A stretch of DNA of 10,081 bases from an uncultured Thiomonas sp. (lineage in GTDB: Bacteria; Pseudomonadota; Gammaproteobacteria; Burkholderiales; Burkholderiaceae_C): NCBI GenBank assembly GCA_937927695.1, contig CALBRU010000100.1, positions 1-10,081 of the forward strand. Direction: 5' to 3'. The notes below the pieces were generated by a model. It had not been told where the DNA came from. It did not search any database and was given only the letters and a program-made list of their open reading frames with translations. The position numbers were made by a program, and so were the translations under genes. Below are positions 1 to 6,435 of this stretch, piece by piece; positions within the stretch are counted from its first letter, which is position 1, and every line of letters begins with the position of its first letter.

Positions 1-292
1 CATCGCCCGTCGAGTAGGCCACGACGACGGTGCTGGCCACGAGCAAGGCGCCCTGCGCCGCAAACAGATTGACCAGATTGACCACTCGGCGCTGCGCCAG
101 CATGGCGAAAGACAGCAGCAGCAGCAAGGCGGCGATCAGGTGGATGAGCTGGGTGCTCAGCGGCAGAGCGGGCAGACCGGAAACGGACAACGCAGCGGCT
201 GAAGACGCAGACGAAACCGCAGACGACGCAGACGACGCGGCCGAGAAGGCCGCGGCTGCGGAGGCGGAAACGAGCGGTGCGAGAACGGTCAT
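1..292 (-). CDS. hyfE: Hydrogenase-4 component E-like membrane protein (partial, N-terminus only)
   Basis: The first 97 codons of a membrane protein are visible; the rest lies beyond the left edge. After an unusual Ala/Ser-rich leader (about residues 9-38), a hydrophobic helix (about 47-65) is followed by RRVVNLVNLFAAQGALL and a second hydrophobic stretch, the pattern of HyfE, which resembles NuoK in complex I. HyfE forms part of the membrane arm that couples a hydrogenase-4-type module to ion movement. The ATG at 292 starts 10 bp after the hyfC stop, so the gene belongs to the hyfB-hyfC operon, and the order B-C-E is the standard hyf order. No strong Shine-Dalgarno sequence is seen. The in-frame TTG at 190 would remove the low-complexity leader but has no ribosome site either. 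The assignment leans on gene order as well as on sequence. Confidence 0.75.
   Translation of the reverse strand, partial: MTVLAPLVSASAAAAFSAASSASSAVSSASSAAALSVSGLPALPLSTQLIHLIAALLLLLSFAMLAQRRVVNLVNLFAAQGALLVASTVVVAYSTGD
201..239. repeat. Degenerate 9-bp tandem repeat inside hyfE
   Basis: On the plus strand the unit gcagacgac occurs twice in perfect tandem (219-227, 228-236). A one-mismatch copy (207-215) is separated from them by 3 bp, and a looser partial copy lies further left (201-206). All lengths are multiples of three, so the array stays in frame. On the coding (minus) strand it encodes a run of Ser and Ala (SASSASSAVSSASSA). This looks like slippage-driven expansion of a non-conserved leader. 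Confidence 0.7.
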
Positions 293-302
293 GGCATCAG
301 GC

Positions 303-1265
303 TCAATGCGAAAGCATCAGCCGCACCAGCAGGCCGAGCACGGCGAGCAAAAATGCGGTGCCGAGAAATTCGGGGTCGCGGAAGATGCGCAGCTTGGCGC
401 TGAGGGTTTCGATCAGCGCGAGACCGAAACCAGCGGCCGCCAGCTTGAGCAGCAGCGGCGGCAGCGCGGCGAGCAGCCACATCACGCCGTCGGCGTGGTT
501 CGCCATACCCCAGGGCAGAAACAGCGCAAAGCCGATGCAGACATAGTTGAACAGCTTGAGACTGCTGGCCCACTCCACCAGCGCCAGATGCCGCGCGGAA
601 TATTCGAGCACCATGGCCTCGTGGATCATGGTGAGTTCAAGGTGGGTGGTGGGGTTGTCCACCGGAATGCGCGCATTCTCGGCCAGCAACACCATCACGA
701 AGGCCACGGCGGCGAACGCCAGACTGGCGTGCAGCGCCAGGTGCTGCGATTGCAGGTATTCGGCAATCGTCGGCAACAGGGTACTGCCCGAGATCAGCGA
801 CGAGGTGAACACCACCATCAGCAAAGCGGGCTCGGCGAGGAAGCCCACCATCATGTCGCGCCGCGCGCCCATGCTGCCGAAAGCGGTGCCGATGTCCATC
901 CCGGCCAGGGCGGTGAACACCCGCGCCAGCGCAAACAGGCCCACCAGCGCAATGACGTCGGCCGCCTGCGCAAACGGCAGATCGGTGGACAGCGATGGGA
1001 TGATGGCCGCAGCCACCACCATGATGCCCATCAGCAGATACGGCACGACGCGAAACAGCGGCGTGGCCTCGTGCGCCAGCACCGCGTCCTTGCGCAACAG
1101 CTTGGCGATGCGCGCATACGGTTGCCAGATGGGCGGCGCGCTGCGGTTGGACAGCCAGGCGCGGCACTGCGTCACCCAGCCGGACAGCAGCGGCGCCAGC
1201 AACACCGAGACGGCCACGGCCAGAAACTGGGTCAACAGCGGGGTCAGCAAGGCGGAGAAGTTCAT
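303..1265 (-). CDS. hyfC: Hydrogenase-4 component C-like membrane subunit (NuoH/HycD family)
   Basis: This 320-residue integral membrane protein belongs to the NuoH/HycD/HyfC family. In such complexes it anchors the soluble hydrogenase-like arm to the antiporter-like subunits and contributes to the quinone or proton-path junction. Family landmarks are visible: IWQPYARIAKLLRKD (46-60), GMDIGTAFGSMGARRD (122-137), and the charged loop ENARIPVDNP (196-205) followed by HLELTMIHEAMVLEYS (208-223). About eight hydrophobic segments are seen, and the length is normal for the family. The ATG at 1265 overlaps the hyfB stop codon as ATGA, which indicates translational coupling. It also matches the usual family N-terminus, although the frame stays open upstream to 1571. 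The gene sits between hyfB and hyfE. Confidence 0.93.
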   Translation of the reverse strand: MNFSALLTPLLTQFLAVAVSVLLAPLLSGWVTQCRAWLSNRSAPPIWQPYARIAKLLRKDAVLAHEATPLFRVVPYLLMGIMVVAAAIIPSLSTDLPFAQAADVIALVGLFALARVFTALAGMDIGTAFGSMGARRDMMVGFLAEPALLMVVFTSSLISGSTLLPTIAEYLQSQHLALHASLAFAAVAFVMVLLAENARIPVDNPTTHLELTMIHEAMVLEYSARHLALVEWASSLKLFNYVCIGFALFLPWGMANHADGVMWLLAALPPLLLKLAAAGFGLALIETLSAKLRIFRDPEFLGTAFLLAVLGLLVRLMLSH

Positions 1266-3280
1266 CGCACCACCACCATCAGCAGCACCAGCAGGGTGAG
1301 GAAGCTGTAGAGCAGATAGACCGAAATCCGTCCCTGCTGAATCTTCCCGACCTGCCGCGCCAGCCACAGCACCGCTTGCGCCGCTGGGGTGTAAAACTGC
1401 GGCCAGAACCGGTCGTCCACCGACACGCGGTAGCGCGGCTCGGCGTCGTCCGGGCGCGGCAGTTCCACCCGCATCAGGAAGAACGGGCTGAACACCCGGC
1501 GGATCGGCTGGCCGAAGCCCTCGGCGCTGTCTTGCATGCGCCCGGTCAAGCCCGGCGCGCCGCAATCCCACGGCGCGGCGCGGCGCACACGCCCCGCATA
1601 GACGCGGTGGGTCAACAAGCCCGTCAAGCCGACGACCAGCAGGCCGACGAGCAGAATCGCCACAGGGCTGTAGGACGCCCGATCCGGCGACAGCGGCACC
1701 AGCCAGAACCAGTTACCCATAGACGCATCACCCGCTTGCGCCAGCGGCTTGCCCAGCAGCATCAGGTTGACCCGGTCGATGGCCTGCAGCACCCAGGTCG
1801 GAATCAGGCCCAGCAGCACGCAGCCTGCGGCCAACCACAGCAGCCCGATGCGCTCCAGCCAGCCGACATCGTGCGCTTGCTCCAGTTGCGGCTCGCGTGC
1901 GCGGCCGAGAAAAATCACCCCGTAGAACTTCACCATGACATACGCCGCGAGCGCCGCAGTCAGTACCAGCATGGCCGCACCCAGCGGGATGAGCAGATTG
2001 AAAAACGGCTCGGGGATTTGTGGCGTGAACAGAAACGACTGCAACAGCAGCCACTCGGCGACAAAGCCATTGAGCGGCGGCAGCCCGGCAATCGCCAGGG
2101 TGCCGATCAAAGCCGTCCAGCCCACCCAGGGCATGGTACGCAACAAGCCGCCAAGTTTTCCCAGGCTGCGCTGGTGGGTGGCGTGGAGCACTGAGCCGGT
2201 GGTCAGGAACAGCAGGCTCTTGAAAAAGGCATGGTTGAGCAGGTGGTACAGCATGGCGGCGAGCGCCAGCGCCGCAAACACCGCCAGCCCGACCCCGTGA
2301 AACACCAGCGCCAGGCCAAGAGCGGCGAAGGCAATGCCGATATTCTCGATGGACGAATAGGCCAAAAGCCGCTTCATATCGGTCTGCACTGCGGCGAACA
2401 GCACACCGAACAAGGCGCCGAACAGCCCCAGCGCCAGCAGCGGCACGCCCCACCACCACAGCGGCGCATGCAGCAGATCGAAGCTCACCCGCAACAGGCC
2501 GTAGAGCGCAGTCTTGAGCATCACCCCGCTCATCAAGGCCGAAACCGGCGAAGGCGCTGCCGGGTGCGCCTCGGGCAGCCAGATGTGCAAAGGAACCAGG
2601 CCAGCCTTGGCACCAAAGCCGATGACCGCCAGACCGAAGGCCACGCTGGCCCAGGCCGGGCTCAAGTGCGCGTGGCGCATCGCCTCGAACGTCAGGCTGG
2701 CAATGCCGCCCTGCATCATCACCCCGAAGCACAGCAGCAGGGCGATGGCCCCCAGATGCGCCAGCAGCAGATACACATAACCGGCGCTGCGGATTTCCGC
2801 CATGCGGTGCTGGGAAATCACCAGGAAGTACGACGCCATGGCCATGACTTCCCACGCCAGCATGAAGCTGTAGGCATCGGCAGCGAGCATCACCATGCAC
2901 ATCGCTGCCAGGAACACGTGGTACTGCATACCCAGCAGCCCCGGCGCCGTGCCCTCGCCCTCGCGGAAATAGCCCGCGGCGAAGGTGGAAATGCCCACGG
3001 TGGAGGAGCCCAGCAGAAACAGGAAGAACCCCGACAGCGCGTCCAGCCGAAAATGCAGCGGCAGGCCCGGCAGCCCGATGGGCAACACCAGCGATTGCGG
3101 CGCAGCGAACAGCGCCAGCAGCCCGACTGCGGCCATCACCAGACTGCCCAACGCGCCCAGCGGAAAGATCACCCGCGCTACCCAGCGCGTGGAACGCGGC
3201 GAAATGAAACCGGCCAGCCCCATGCACACCCAGGCCGCCACCACACCCAGGGCGATGGGAAGAAGATCGGGCGCGTTCAT
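1262..3280 (-). CDS. hyfB: Hydrogenase-4 component B-like antiporter subunit
   Basis: This 672-residue polytopic membrane protein belongs to the Mrp/NuoLMN antiporter-like family, HyfB/HycC subgroup, and its length is typical of HyfB. These subunits are thought to move protons or sodium across the cytoplasmic membrane, driven by the attached redox arm. Charged residues expected in the channel are present: Glu144 in LAWEVMAMASYF, Lys225 in GFGAKAGLVPLHIWLPEAHP, Lys256 in SGVMLKTALYGLLR, and His350/Lys354 in LLNHAFFKSLLFLTTG. The C-terminal extension with WDCG (571-574) and GFGQPIRRVF (588-597) is characteristic of HyfB rather than NuoL or NuoM. It is the first gene of the minus-strand operon and overlaps hyfC by 4 bp. 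The ATG at 3280 is the first in frame and is preceded by a pyrimidine-rich stretch, not a Shine-Dalgarno sequence. The upstream inverted repeat may control it. Confidence 0.93.
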   Translation of the reverse strand: MNAPDLLPIALGVVAAWVCMGLAGFISPRSTRWVARVIFPLGALGSLVMAAVGLLALFAAPQSLVLPIGLPGLPLHFRLDALSGFFLFLLGSSTVGISTFAAGYFREGEGTAPGLLGMQYHVFLAAMCMVMLAADAYSFMLAWEVMAMASYFLVISQHRMAEIRSAGYVYLLLAHLGAIALLLCFGVMMQGGIASLTFEAMRHAHLSPAWASVAFGLAVIGFGAKAGLVPLHIWLPEAHPAAPSPVSALMSGVMLKTALYGLLRVSFDLLHAPLWWWGVPLLALGLFGALFGVLFAAVQTDMKRLLAYSSIENIGIAFAALGLALVFHGVGLAVFAALALAAMLYHLLNHAFFKSLLFLTTGSVLHATHQRSLGKLGGLLRTMPWVGWTALIGTLAIAGLPPLNGFVAEWLLLQSFLFTPQIPEPFFNLLIPLGAAMLVLTAALAAYVMVKFYGVIFLGRAREPQLEQAHDVGWLERIGLLWLAAGCVLLGLIPTWVLQAIDRVNLMLLGKPLAQAGDASMGNWFWLVPLSPDRASYSPVAILLVGLLVVGLTGLLTHRVYAGRVRRAAPWDCGAPGLTGRMQDSAEGFGQPIRRVFSPFFLMRVELPRPDDAEPRYRVSVDDRFWPQFYTPAAQAVLWLARQVGKIQQGRISVYLLYSFLTLLVLLMVVVR

Positions 3281-3293
3281 AAGGGAGTTGCGT

Positions 3294-3341
3294 GAAAATG
3301 AGATTCACATAAGATGTGCGCTAAATGCTAATCTCATTTCC
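3294..3341. promoter_or_regulatory. Inverted repeat (putative operator) between hyfB and the RHH regulator gene
   Basis: The arms aaatgagatt (3296-3305) and aatctcattt (3330-3339) are perfect 10-bp reverse complements. They extend to 12 bp with one mismatch (3294-3305 and 3330-3341). The spacer is 24 bp and the centre-to-centre distance 34 bp, about three helical turns. The repeat fills most of the 67-bp gap between two divergent starts. A weak sigma-70-like pair for the plus-strand gene (TTGCGT 3288-3293, 16 bp, TAAGAT 3310-3315) would have the left arm in its spacer. Binding by the adjacent ribbon-helix-helix protein is an inference. Confidence 0.5.
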
Positions 3342-3347
3342 ATAAAA

Positions 3348-3539
3348 ATGGAACAACGCACCAGCCGCCTCACTGTCTTGATCGACCCGCAGAAGAAGGA
3401 GTTGTTCGAGCGCCTGTGCGCGCGCGAGGACCAGACGCCGTCGCAAGTGGTCCGACGCCTGATCCGCGACTACATCGAGTTCAAGCTCGGGCGGCCCTGG
3501 CAACCGGGCGAGTCCATCGACGAGGCGCTCAAGCGCTGA
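3348..3539 (+). CDS. Ribbon-helix-helix (CopG/Arc-type) DNA-binding protein
   Basis: This is a 63-residue protein with the ribbon-helix-helix pattern. A short strand, SRLTVLID (6-13), would form the intermolecular beta-ribbon that reads the major groove. Helix A follows (about 14-27, PQKKELFERLCARE), then a turn, DQTPSQ, and helix B (about 32-47, SQVVRRLIRDYIEFKL). Such proteins act as dimers on short inverted repeats and often repress their own promoter. The start at 3348 puts the ribbon at the usual distance from the N-terminus; the longer open frame upstream is antisense to hyfB. No clear Shine-Dalgarno sequence precedes the ATG. It diverges from hyfB across an inverted repeat, so it may regulate itself and the hyf operon. 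No toxin-like partner lies next to it: the next gene is a DUF167 protein, which argues against a classical toxin-antitoxin pair. Confidence 0.78.
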   Translation: MEQRTSRLTVLIDPQKKELFERLCAREDQTPSQVVRRLIRDYIEFKLGRPWQPGESIDEALKR

Positions 3540-3610
3540 GCCTCTGCCGATGCAAAACGCCGCTGCAAAGCCGCAACAGGCTGCGCTGCTCCGCCGCAAC
3601 GATCTCCCGC

Positions 3611-3931
3611 ATGAAATCTCAGCAAAATCGAAGTGAGTCGTTTTTTTGGTGGGAAGGCGACACGCTGGTGGTCAACATTCTGGGAAAGCCCAGCGCAGGG
3701 GTCGATGCCATCGGCAAGCCCAAGGGGCCGCAACTCAAGGTGAGCGTGACGGCAGCACCACGCGCTGGCCGTGCGACCGATCACATGGTGCGCTTCCTTG
3801 CCAAGGAGTTTGGCGTGCCGACCTCGGCGATCGAAGTGGTGTTCGGGCGCATGAACGTCAATAAGCAATTGCGCATCCAGGCCCCGCAAAAACTTCCCGC
3901 TGTATTCCAGCAAGCCAGCCTGCTGGATTGA
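3611..3931 (+). CDS. DUF167 / UPF0235 (YggU-type) protein
   Basis: This is a 106-residue protein of the small conserved DUF167 (UPF0235, YggU) family, whose biochemical role is not established. The pattern matches across almost the full length: WWEGDTLVVNI (13-23), QLKVSVTAAPRAGRATDHMV (45-64), FLAKEFGVPTSAIEVVFG (66-83) and the basic end KQLRIQAP (88-95). The segment before QLKV (LGKPSAGVDAIGKPKGP) departs from the usual QPRASR-type sequence, so this is a somewhat divergent member. The ATG at 3611 gives the family-length protein; the frame is open further upstream but that part overlaps the RHH gene. It lies 71 bp after the RHH gene on the same strand and converges on the DUF2970 gene 37 bp away, with no obvious terminator hairpin between. 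Confidence 0.85.
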   Translation: MKSQQNRSESFFWWEGDTLVVNILGKPSAGVDAIGKPKGPQLKVSVTAAPRAGRATDHMVRFLAKEFGVPTSAIEVVFGRMNVNKQLRIQAPQKLPAVFQQASLLD

Positions 3932-3968
3932 CGCGCCCAGCTTGATGCGTCTGGCCGTGCGCAGGGGT

Positions 3969-4181
3969 TCAGCCCGCGATGCGATTGACCAGAATGATCA
4001 GCGCCGTGATGATGACCACGGCAATGATGACCCCCGCCACGGCAACATGCACAGGCTTGAGTGTGGCGAAATCCTTCTCCCTATCCTCGGCCCGGCGCAG
4101 GCCCACCATGGCCGTCGCCACCGCGCCGAGCGCACGCAGCGTGCCGCGTAAGAATCCGACTTTTTGAGGGGGTGTATCCAT
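3969..4181 (-). CDS. DUF2970 family small membrane protein
   Basis: This is a 70-residue protein. An N-terminal amphipathic or hydrophobic part (FLRGTLRALGAVATAMVGLR, about 9-28) is followed by a charged loop (RRAEDREKDFATLKPVHV) and one strong C-terminal transmembrane helix (about 48-65, VAGVIIAVVIITALIILV). This layout fits DUF2970, a family of small inner-membrane proteins of unknown function common in beta- and gamma-proteobacteria. The ATG at 4181 is chosen because GGAAGG lies 9 bp upstream and the family motif begins nearby. A longer in-frame start at 4238 would overlap the preceding gene. It starts 37 bp after the spermidine-synthase-like gene on the same strand, so co-transcription is likely. 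Confidence 0.78.
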   Translation of the reverse strand: MDTPPQKVGFLRGTLRALGAVATAMVGLRRAEDREKDFATLKPVHVAVAGVIIAVVIITALIILVNRIAG

Positions 4182-4218
4182 GGCGTCCAGCCTTCCAGGT
4201 TGATGCGGGTGAAAAAAA

Positions 4219-5025
4219 TCAGGCCGGGCTGCGGGCATGCGCTGAAGACCCGCCGATACCGCCAGAACTCTCGCCTTGCTGCTGCCTCGACGCTGCGGCG
4301 ACTTGCGTCAACGCGGGCAGCAATGCGGCGGCAGCGGCGGCGTCCAGGTGCTGGGGGAGACGCATGGCACTCTGCCGTACCTGCTCAAAACCCAGGCCCT
4401 TGCGTGCAAAGACGATGCTGTTGCATCCATCTTTGTCACCCGCCACCAGCACGGAGTCGCCAAAGCTGCGCCGGATGCGGTCCAGGTGGATGGCGTAGTG
4501 GTCGTGGCTGTATTGCAGATTGACCACCATGATGCCGCCCGGGCGCAGCAGCGCGAATCCATCATCGTAGAAACGCTGCGAACACAGGCGCGGCGGCAGA
4601 CCCTCGCTGTCGTAGCCGTCGACCATCAGGATGTCGCAGGGTGACGCGCTGGTGCGCACATATTGCGCGCCATCGGCCCGCACGACGCTGAACCGATCAT
4701 CGTCGGAAGGGACATGAAACTCGTCGCGCAAGGCAATGACATGCGGGTTGATCTCGACCACCAGGATGCGGGTCTGCGGCAAGTGGCGATAGCAGAATTT
4801 GGCCAGCGATCCCCCGCCCAGGCCAATCATGGTGATGTTTTGCGGCGCTGCCATGAACAGCAAAAATCCCATCATCATGCGCGTGTATTCCAAGTCCAGC
4901 GCATCGGGGTCTTGAAGCCGCATGCTGCTTTGCACTTCGCAAATGGTGAAGTGCAAAGCCTTGGAGTGCAGGGTGTCGTAAACAAAGGGCCTGACGTGGT
5001 GTGTTGACTCTTGGGATTCGGGCAT
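4219..5025 (-). CDS. Spermidine-synthase-like (SpeE-fold) protein
   Basis: This is a 268-residue cytosolic protein with the Rossmann fold of polyamine aminopropyltransferases. Visible elements are a short N-terminal beta-rich part with KALHFTICEVQSSM (22-35), the nucleotide-binding loop MIGLGGGSLAKF (66-77), the acidic residue in VVEINP (Glu91), VVRADGAQYV (114-123), the active-site-like VDGYDSEGLPP (135-145) with Asp136 and Asp139, and FYDDGFALLRPGGIMVVNL (152-170). True spermidine synthases usually have GGGDGG and a YHEM-type substrate motif; here the loop is GGGSLA and the second motif reads EYTRMMM. The substrate is therefore uncertain and a methyltransferase-like role is possible. The C-terminal 25 residues are a Ser/Gly/Gln-rich tail. 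I chose the ATG at 5025; a GTG at 5049 would add 8 residues, and neither has a clear ribosome site. The DUF2970 gene follows 37 bp downstream. Confidence 0.8.
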   Translation of the reverse strand: MPESQESTHHVRPFVYDTLHSKALHFTICEVQSSMRLQDPDALDLEYTRMMMGFLLFMAAPQNITMIGLGGGSLAKFCYRHLPQTRILVVEINPHVIALRDEFHVPSDDDRFSVVRADGAQYVRTSASPCDILMVDGYDSEGLPPRLCSQRFYDDGFALLRPGGIMVVNLQYSHDHYAIHLDRIRRSFGDSVLVAGDKDGCNSIVFARKGLGFEQVRQSAMRLPQHLDAAAAAALLPALTQVAAASRQQQGESSGGIGGSSAHARSPA

Positions 5026-5049
5026 GGATAGCGGCAAGGGATGTGCCAC

Positions 5050-5477
5050 AGACGGATGTCAGTCAGCGTTTCGTTCCATGACCCGGGCAGTGATGCGGGC
5101 GGAAAACAGCAGATGCCGAACCGTTTGTATTGGCATGAAAGTCACATGGTATGTGCGTTCAATACGCATGTCATGCAAGTTTCAGGGAGGCGATCTCCTT
5201 GCCCCAAGCGACCCGGGAAAATTCCCGAGGGTGAAACCCGATAGGTTTGCGGGCATGAACCAACGGCCTGATCGACCAGCGACAATGCACCAACAGGCTG
5301 TCGGCCGACCGCCGGACGTGAGGATCGCGAGCTGAGATGGGGCTCTGAGGAGGCTGTGCGGCATTCTGCCCATCGGCTTTCGCTCCATCGCGTCGTCTGC
5401 GAGGCTGCAACTCCGCCGCCATTGGCCACTCCCAAAGCCCTTTTTCCGCTTCACGCCCCAAGCCCGGCAGACTTTTC
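5050..5477. other. Long intergenic region with hairpins, no convincing gene
   Basis: This gap of about 430 bp separates the divergent spermidine-synthase-like gene and the EamA transporter, so both promoters should lie here. No tRNA, rRNA or known riboswitch consensus was recognised. Several inverted repeats cluster in 5143-5253: cacat/atgtg (5143-5155), cgggaa/ttcccg (5214-5227, which can extend through accc/gggt at 5211 and 5232 with a bulge), and aaacc/ggttt (5234-5248). Short minus-strand frames cover the area, but none resembles a known protein. The right part (5330-5477) shows no recognisable structure. Confidence 0.55.
5211..5248. repeat. Two adjacent hairpin-forming inverted repeats
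   Basis: Arm cgggaa (5214-5219) pairs with ttcccg (5222-5227). Alternatively acccgggaa (5211-5219) pairs with ttccc plus gggt (5222-5226, 5229-5232) with a two-base bulge. Immediately after it, aaacc (5234-5238) pairs with ggttt (5244-5248) around the loop cgata. No run of T or A follows on either strand, so a classical intrinsic terminator is unlikely. The role is unknown. Confidence 0.5.
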
Positions 5478-6410
5478 ATGGATTTCCTCGTTCTCCTTCT
5501 CGGCGGCGCCGTGCTCGGCCTCGCCGGCGTGTTCGTGCGCCTGGCCGACACCACCGCCAACCTCGGCCCGTTTGCCAGCGCCTTCTGGCGCATGGCCGTG
5601 GCGGCGCCGTTTTTGCTGGCCTGGGCTGCGGTGCAATGGCAACTGCAGCGCAAGGCCCGCCCGGCTACGTCCAGCCCCGCACCCGAGCAAAATCCGCAAC
5701 GGTTCAGCAAGAGAGCGGCACCGCCCGCCCCGTTGGCGCACTGGCCGACATGGGGACTGGCGCTGTTTGCCGCGGCCATGTTCGCGCTCGATTTGGTGTT
5801 CTTCCACCTCGCGGTGACCTGGACTGCCGTGGGCAACGCCACGCTGGAATCGAACTTCGCTCCCGTGCTCATCACCCTGGCTTTCTGGGTCATCACCCGC
5901 AACGCGCCGCAGCCGGTGTTTCTCGCCGGGTTGGCCGCAGCGCTCGGAGGCGCGGCCCTGATGATTGGCCCTAACTTCGGCCACAGCCGCGCGCTGCTGG
6001 GCGATGCCAGCGGACTGGTGTCCGCCGTGTTCTACGCGGCGTATCAGGTGGGCATTCAGCAGGCGCGGCAGCGTCTGTCCACCGCGCCGCTGATGGCCAT
6101 CGTTACCCTGCTCGCCGCCGTGGTGCTCTGGCCTTTCGCCCTCGCCGAGGGGCGGATGTGGCCGACTGCGGCCATCGGCTGGGTGTGGGTGCTCGGGCTG
6201 GCGCTGCTGGTGCAGATCGGCGGCCAGGTGGTCATCGCCTACGCGGTGCGCCGGCTCAACCCGGCGCTCTCATCCGTGGGACTGCTGGTGCAACCGGCGA
6301 TGGCGGTGGTGTATGCGTGGATTCTGCTGGGCGAGGCGCTGACTGCCGGTCAACTGCTCGGCGCGGGGCTGGTGCTGGCGGGCATCTACCTGGCGCGCAA
6401 GGGGATGTGA
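5478..6410 (+). CDS. EamA/DMT-family transporter
   Basis: This is a 310-residue inner-membrane protein of the drug/metabolite transporter superfamily with two EamA repeats and about ten transmembrane segments. The first repeat starts at LGGAVLGLAGVFVRLA (8-23) with FWRMAVAAPFLLAW (36-49) and WTAVGNATLESNFAPVLITL (115-134), the pattern of RhaT/YdcZ-like carriers. The second repeat (about 175-306) contains GLVSAVFYAAYQVG and ends with PAMAVVYAWILLGEALTAGQ (273-292), a classic EamA ending. The substrate cannot be deduced; members export amino acids, nucleosides or other metabolites. A proline-rich hydrophilic insert (about 57-88) between the second and third helices is longer than usual. The ATG at 5478 fits the family N-terminus, with only a weak ribosome site. 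It stands alone on plus and converges on the tsdA-like gene 25 bp downstream. Confidence 0.88.
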   Translation: MDFLVLLLGGAVLGLAGVFVRLADTTANLGPFASAFWRMAVAAPFLLAWAAVQWQLQRKARPATSSPAPEQNPQRFSKRAAPPAPLAHWPTWGLALFAAAMFALDLVFFHLAVTWTAVGNATLESNFAPVLITLAFWVITRNAPQPVFLAGLAAALGGAALMIGPNFGHSRALLGDASGLVSAVFYAAYQVGIQQARQRLSTAPLMAIVTLLAAVVLWPFALAEGRMWPTAAIGWVWVLGLALLVQIGGQVVIAYAVRRLNPALSSVGLLVQPAMAVVYAWILLGEALTAGQLLGAGLVLAGIYLARKGM

Positions 6411-6435
6411 GCGCCCGTGATCCCCTCGCAAACCA

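Noticed and set aside
30..1310. Long plus-strand open frame (426 codons) across hyfE and hyfC
   Set aside because: It is antisense to well-recognised membrane proteins; its composition (Gln, His, Arg and Ala rich) is typical of a GC-rich shadow frame.
2231..3295. Plus-strand open frame of 354 codons inside hyfB
   Set aside because: Antisense to conserved HyfB sequence, with extreme Gln/His/Arg content and no recognisable domain.
1728..3308. Minus-strand open frame of 526 codons in another frame of hyfB
   Set aside because: It overlaps HyfB almost fully, is Gly/Ala/Arg rich, and HyfB has clear conserved motifs in its own frame.
3932..3968. Possible bidirectional terminator between the DUF167 and DUF2970 genes
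   Set aside because: No stable GC stem followed by a T run on either strand could be found.
5026..5049. GTG start at 5049 for the spermidine-synthase-like gene
   Set aside because: No ribosome site and no conserved residues in the extra eight codons; the ATG at 5025 is preferred, though the choice is not certain.
5171..5902. Minus-strand open frame of 243 codons reaching into the EamA transporter gene
   Set aside because: More than half lies antisense to the transporter and no domain is recognised; the part in the gap is only noted as a possible relic.
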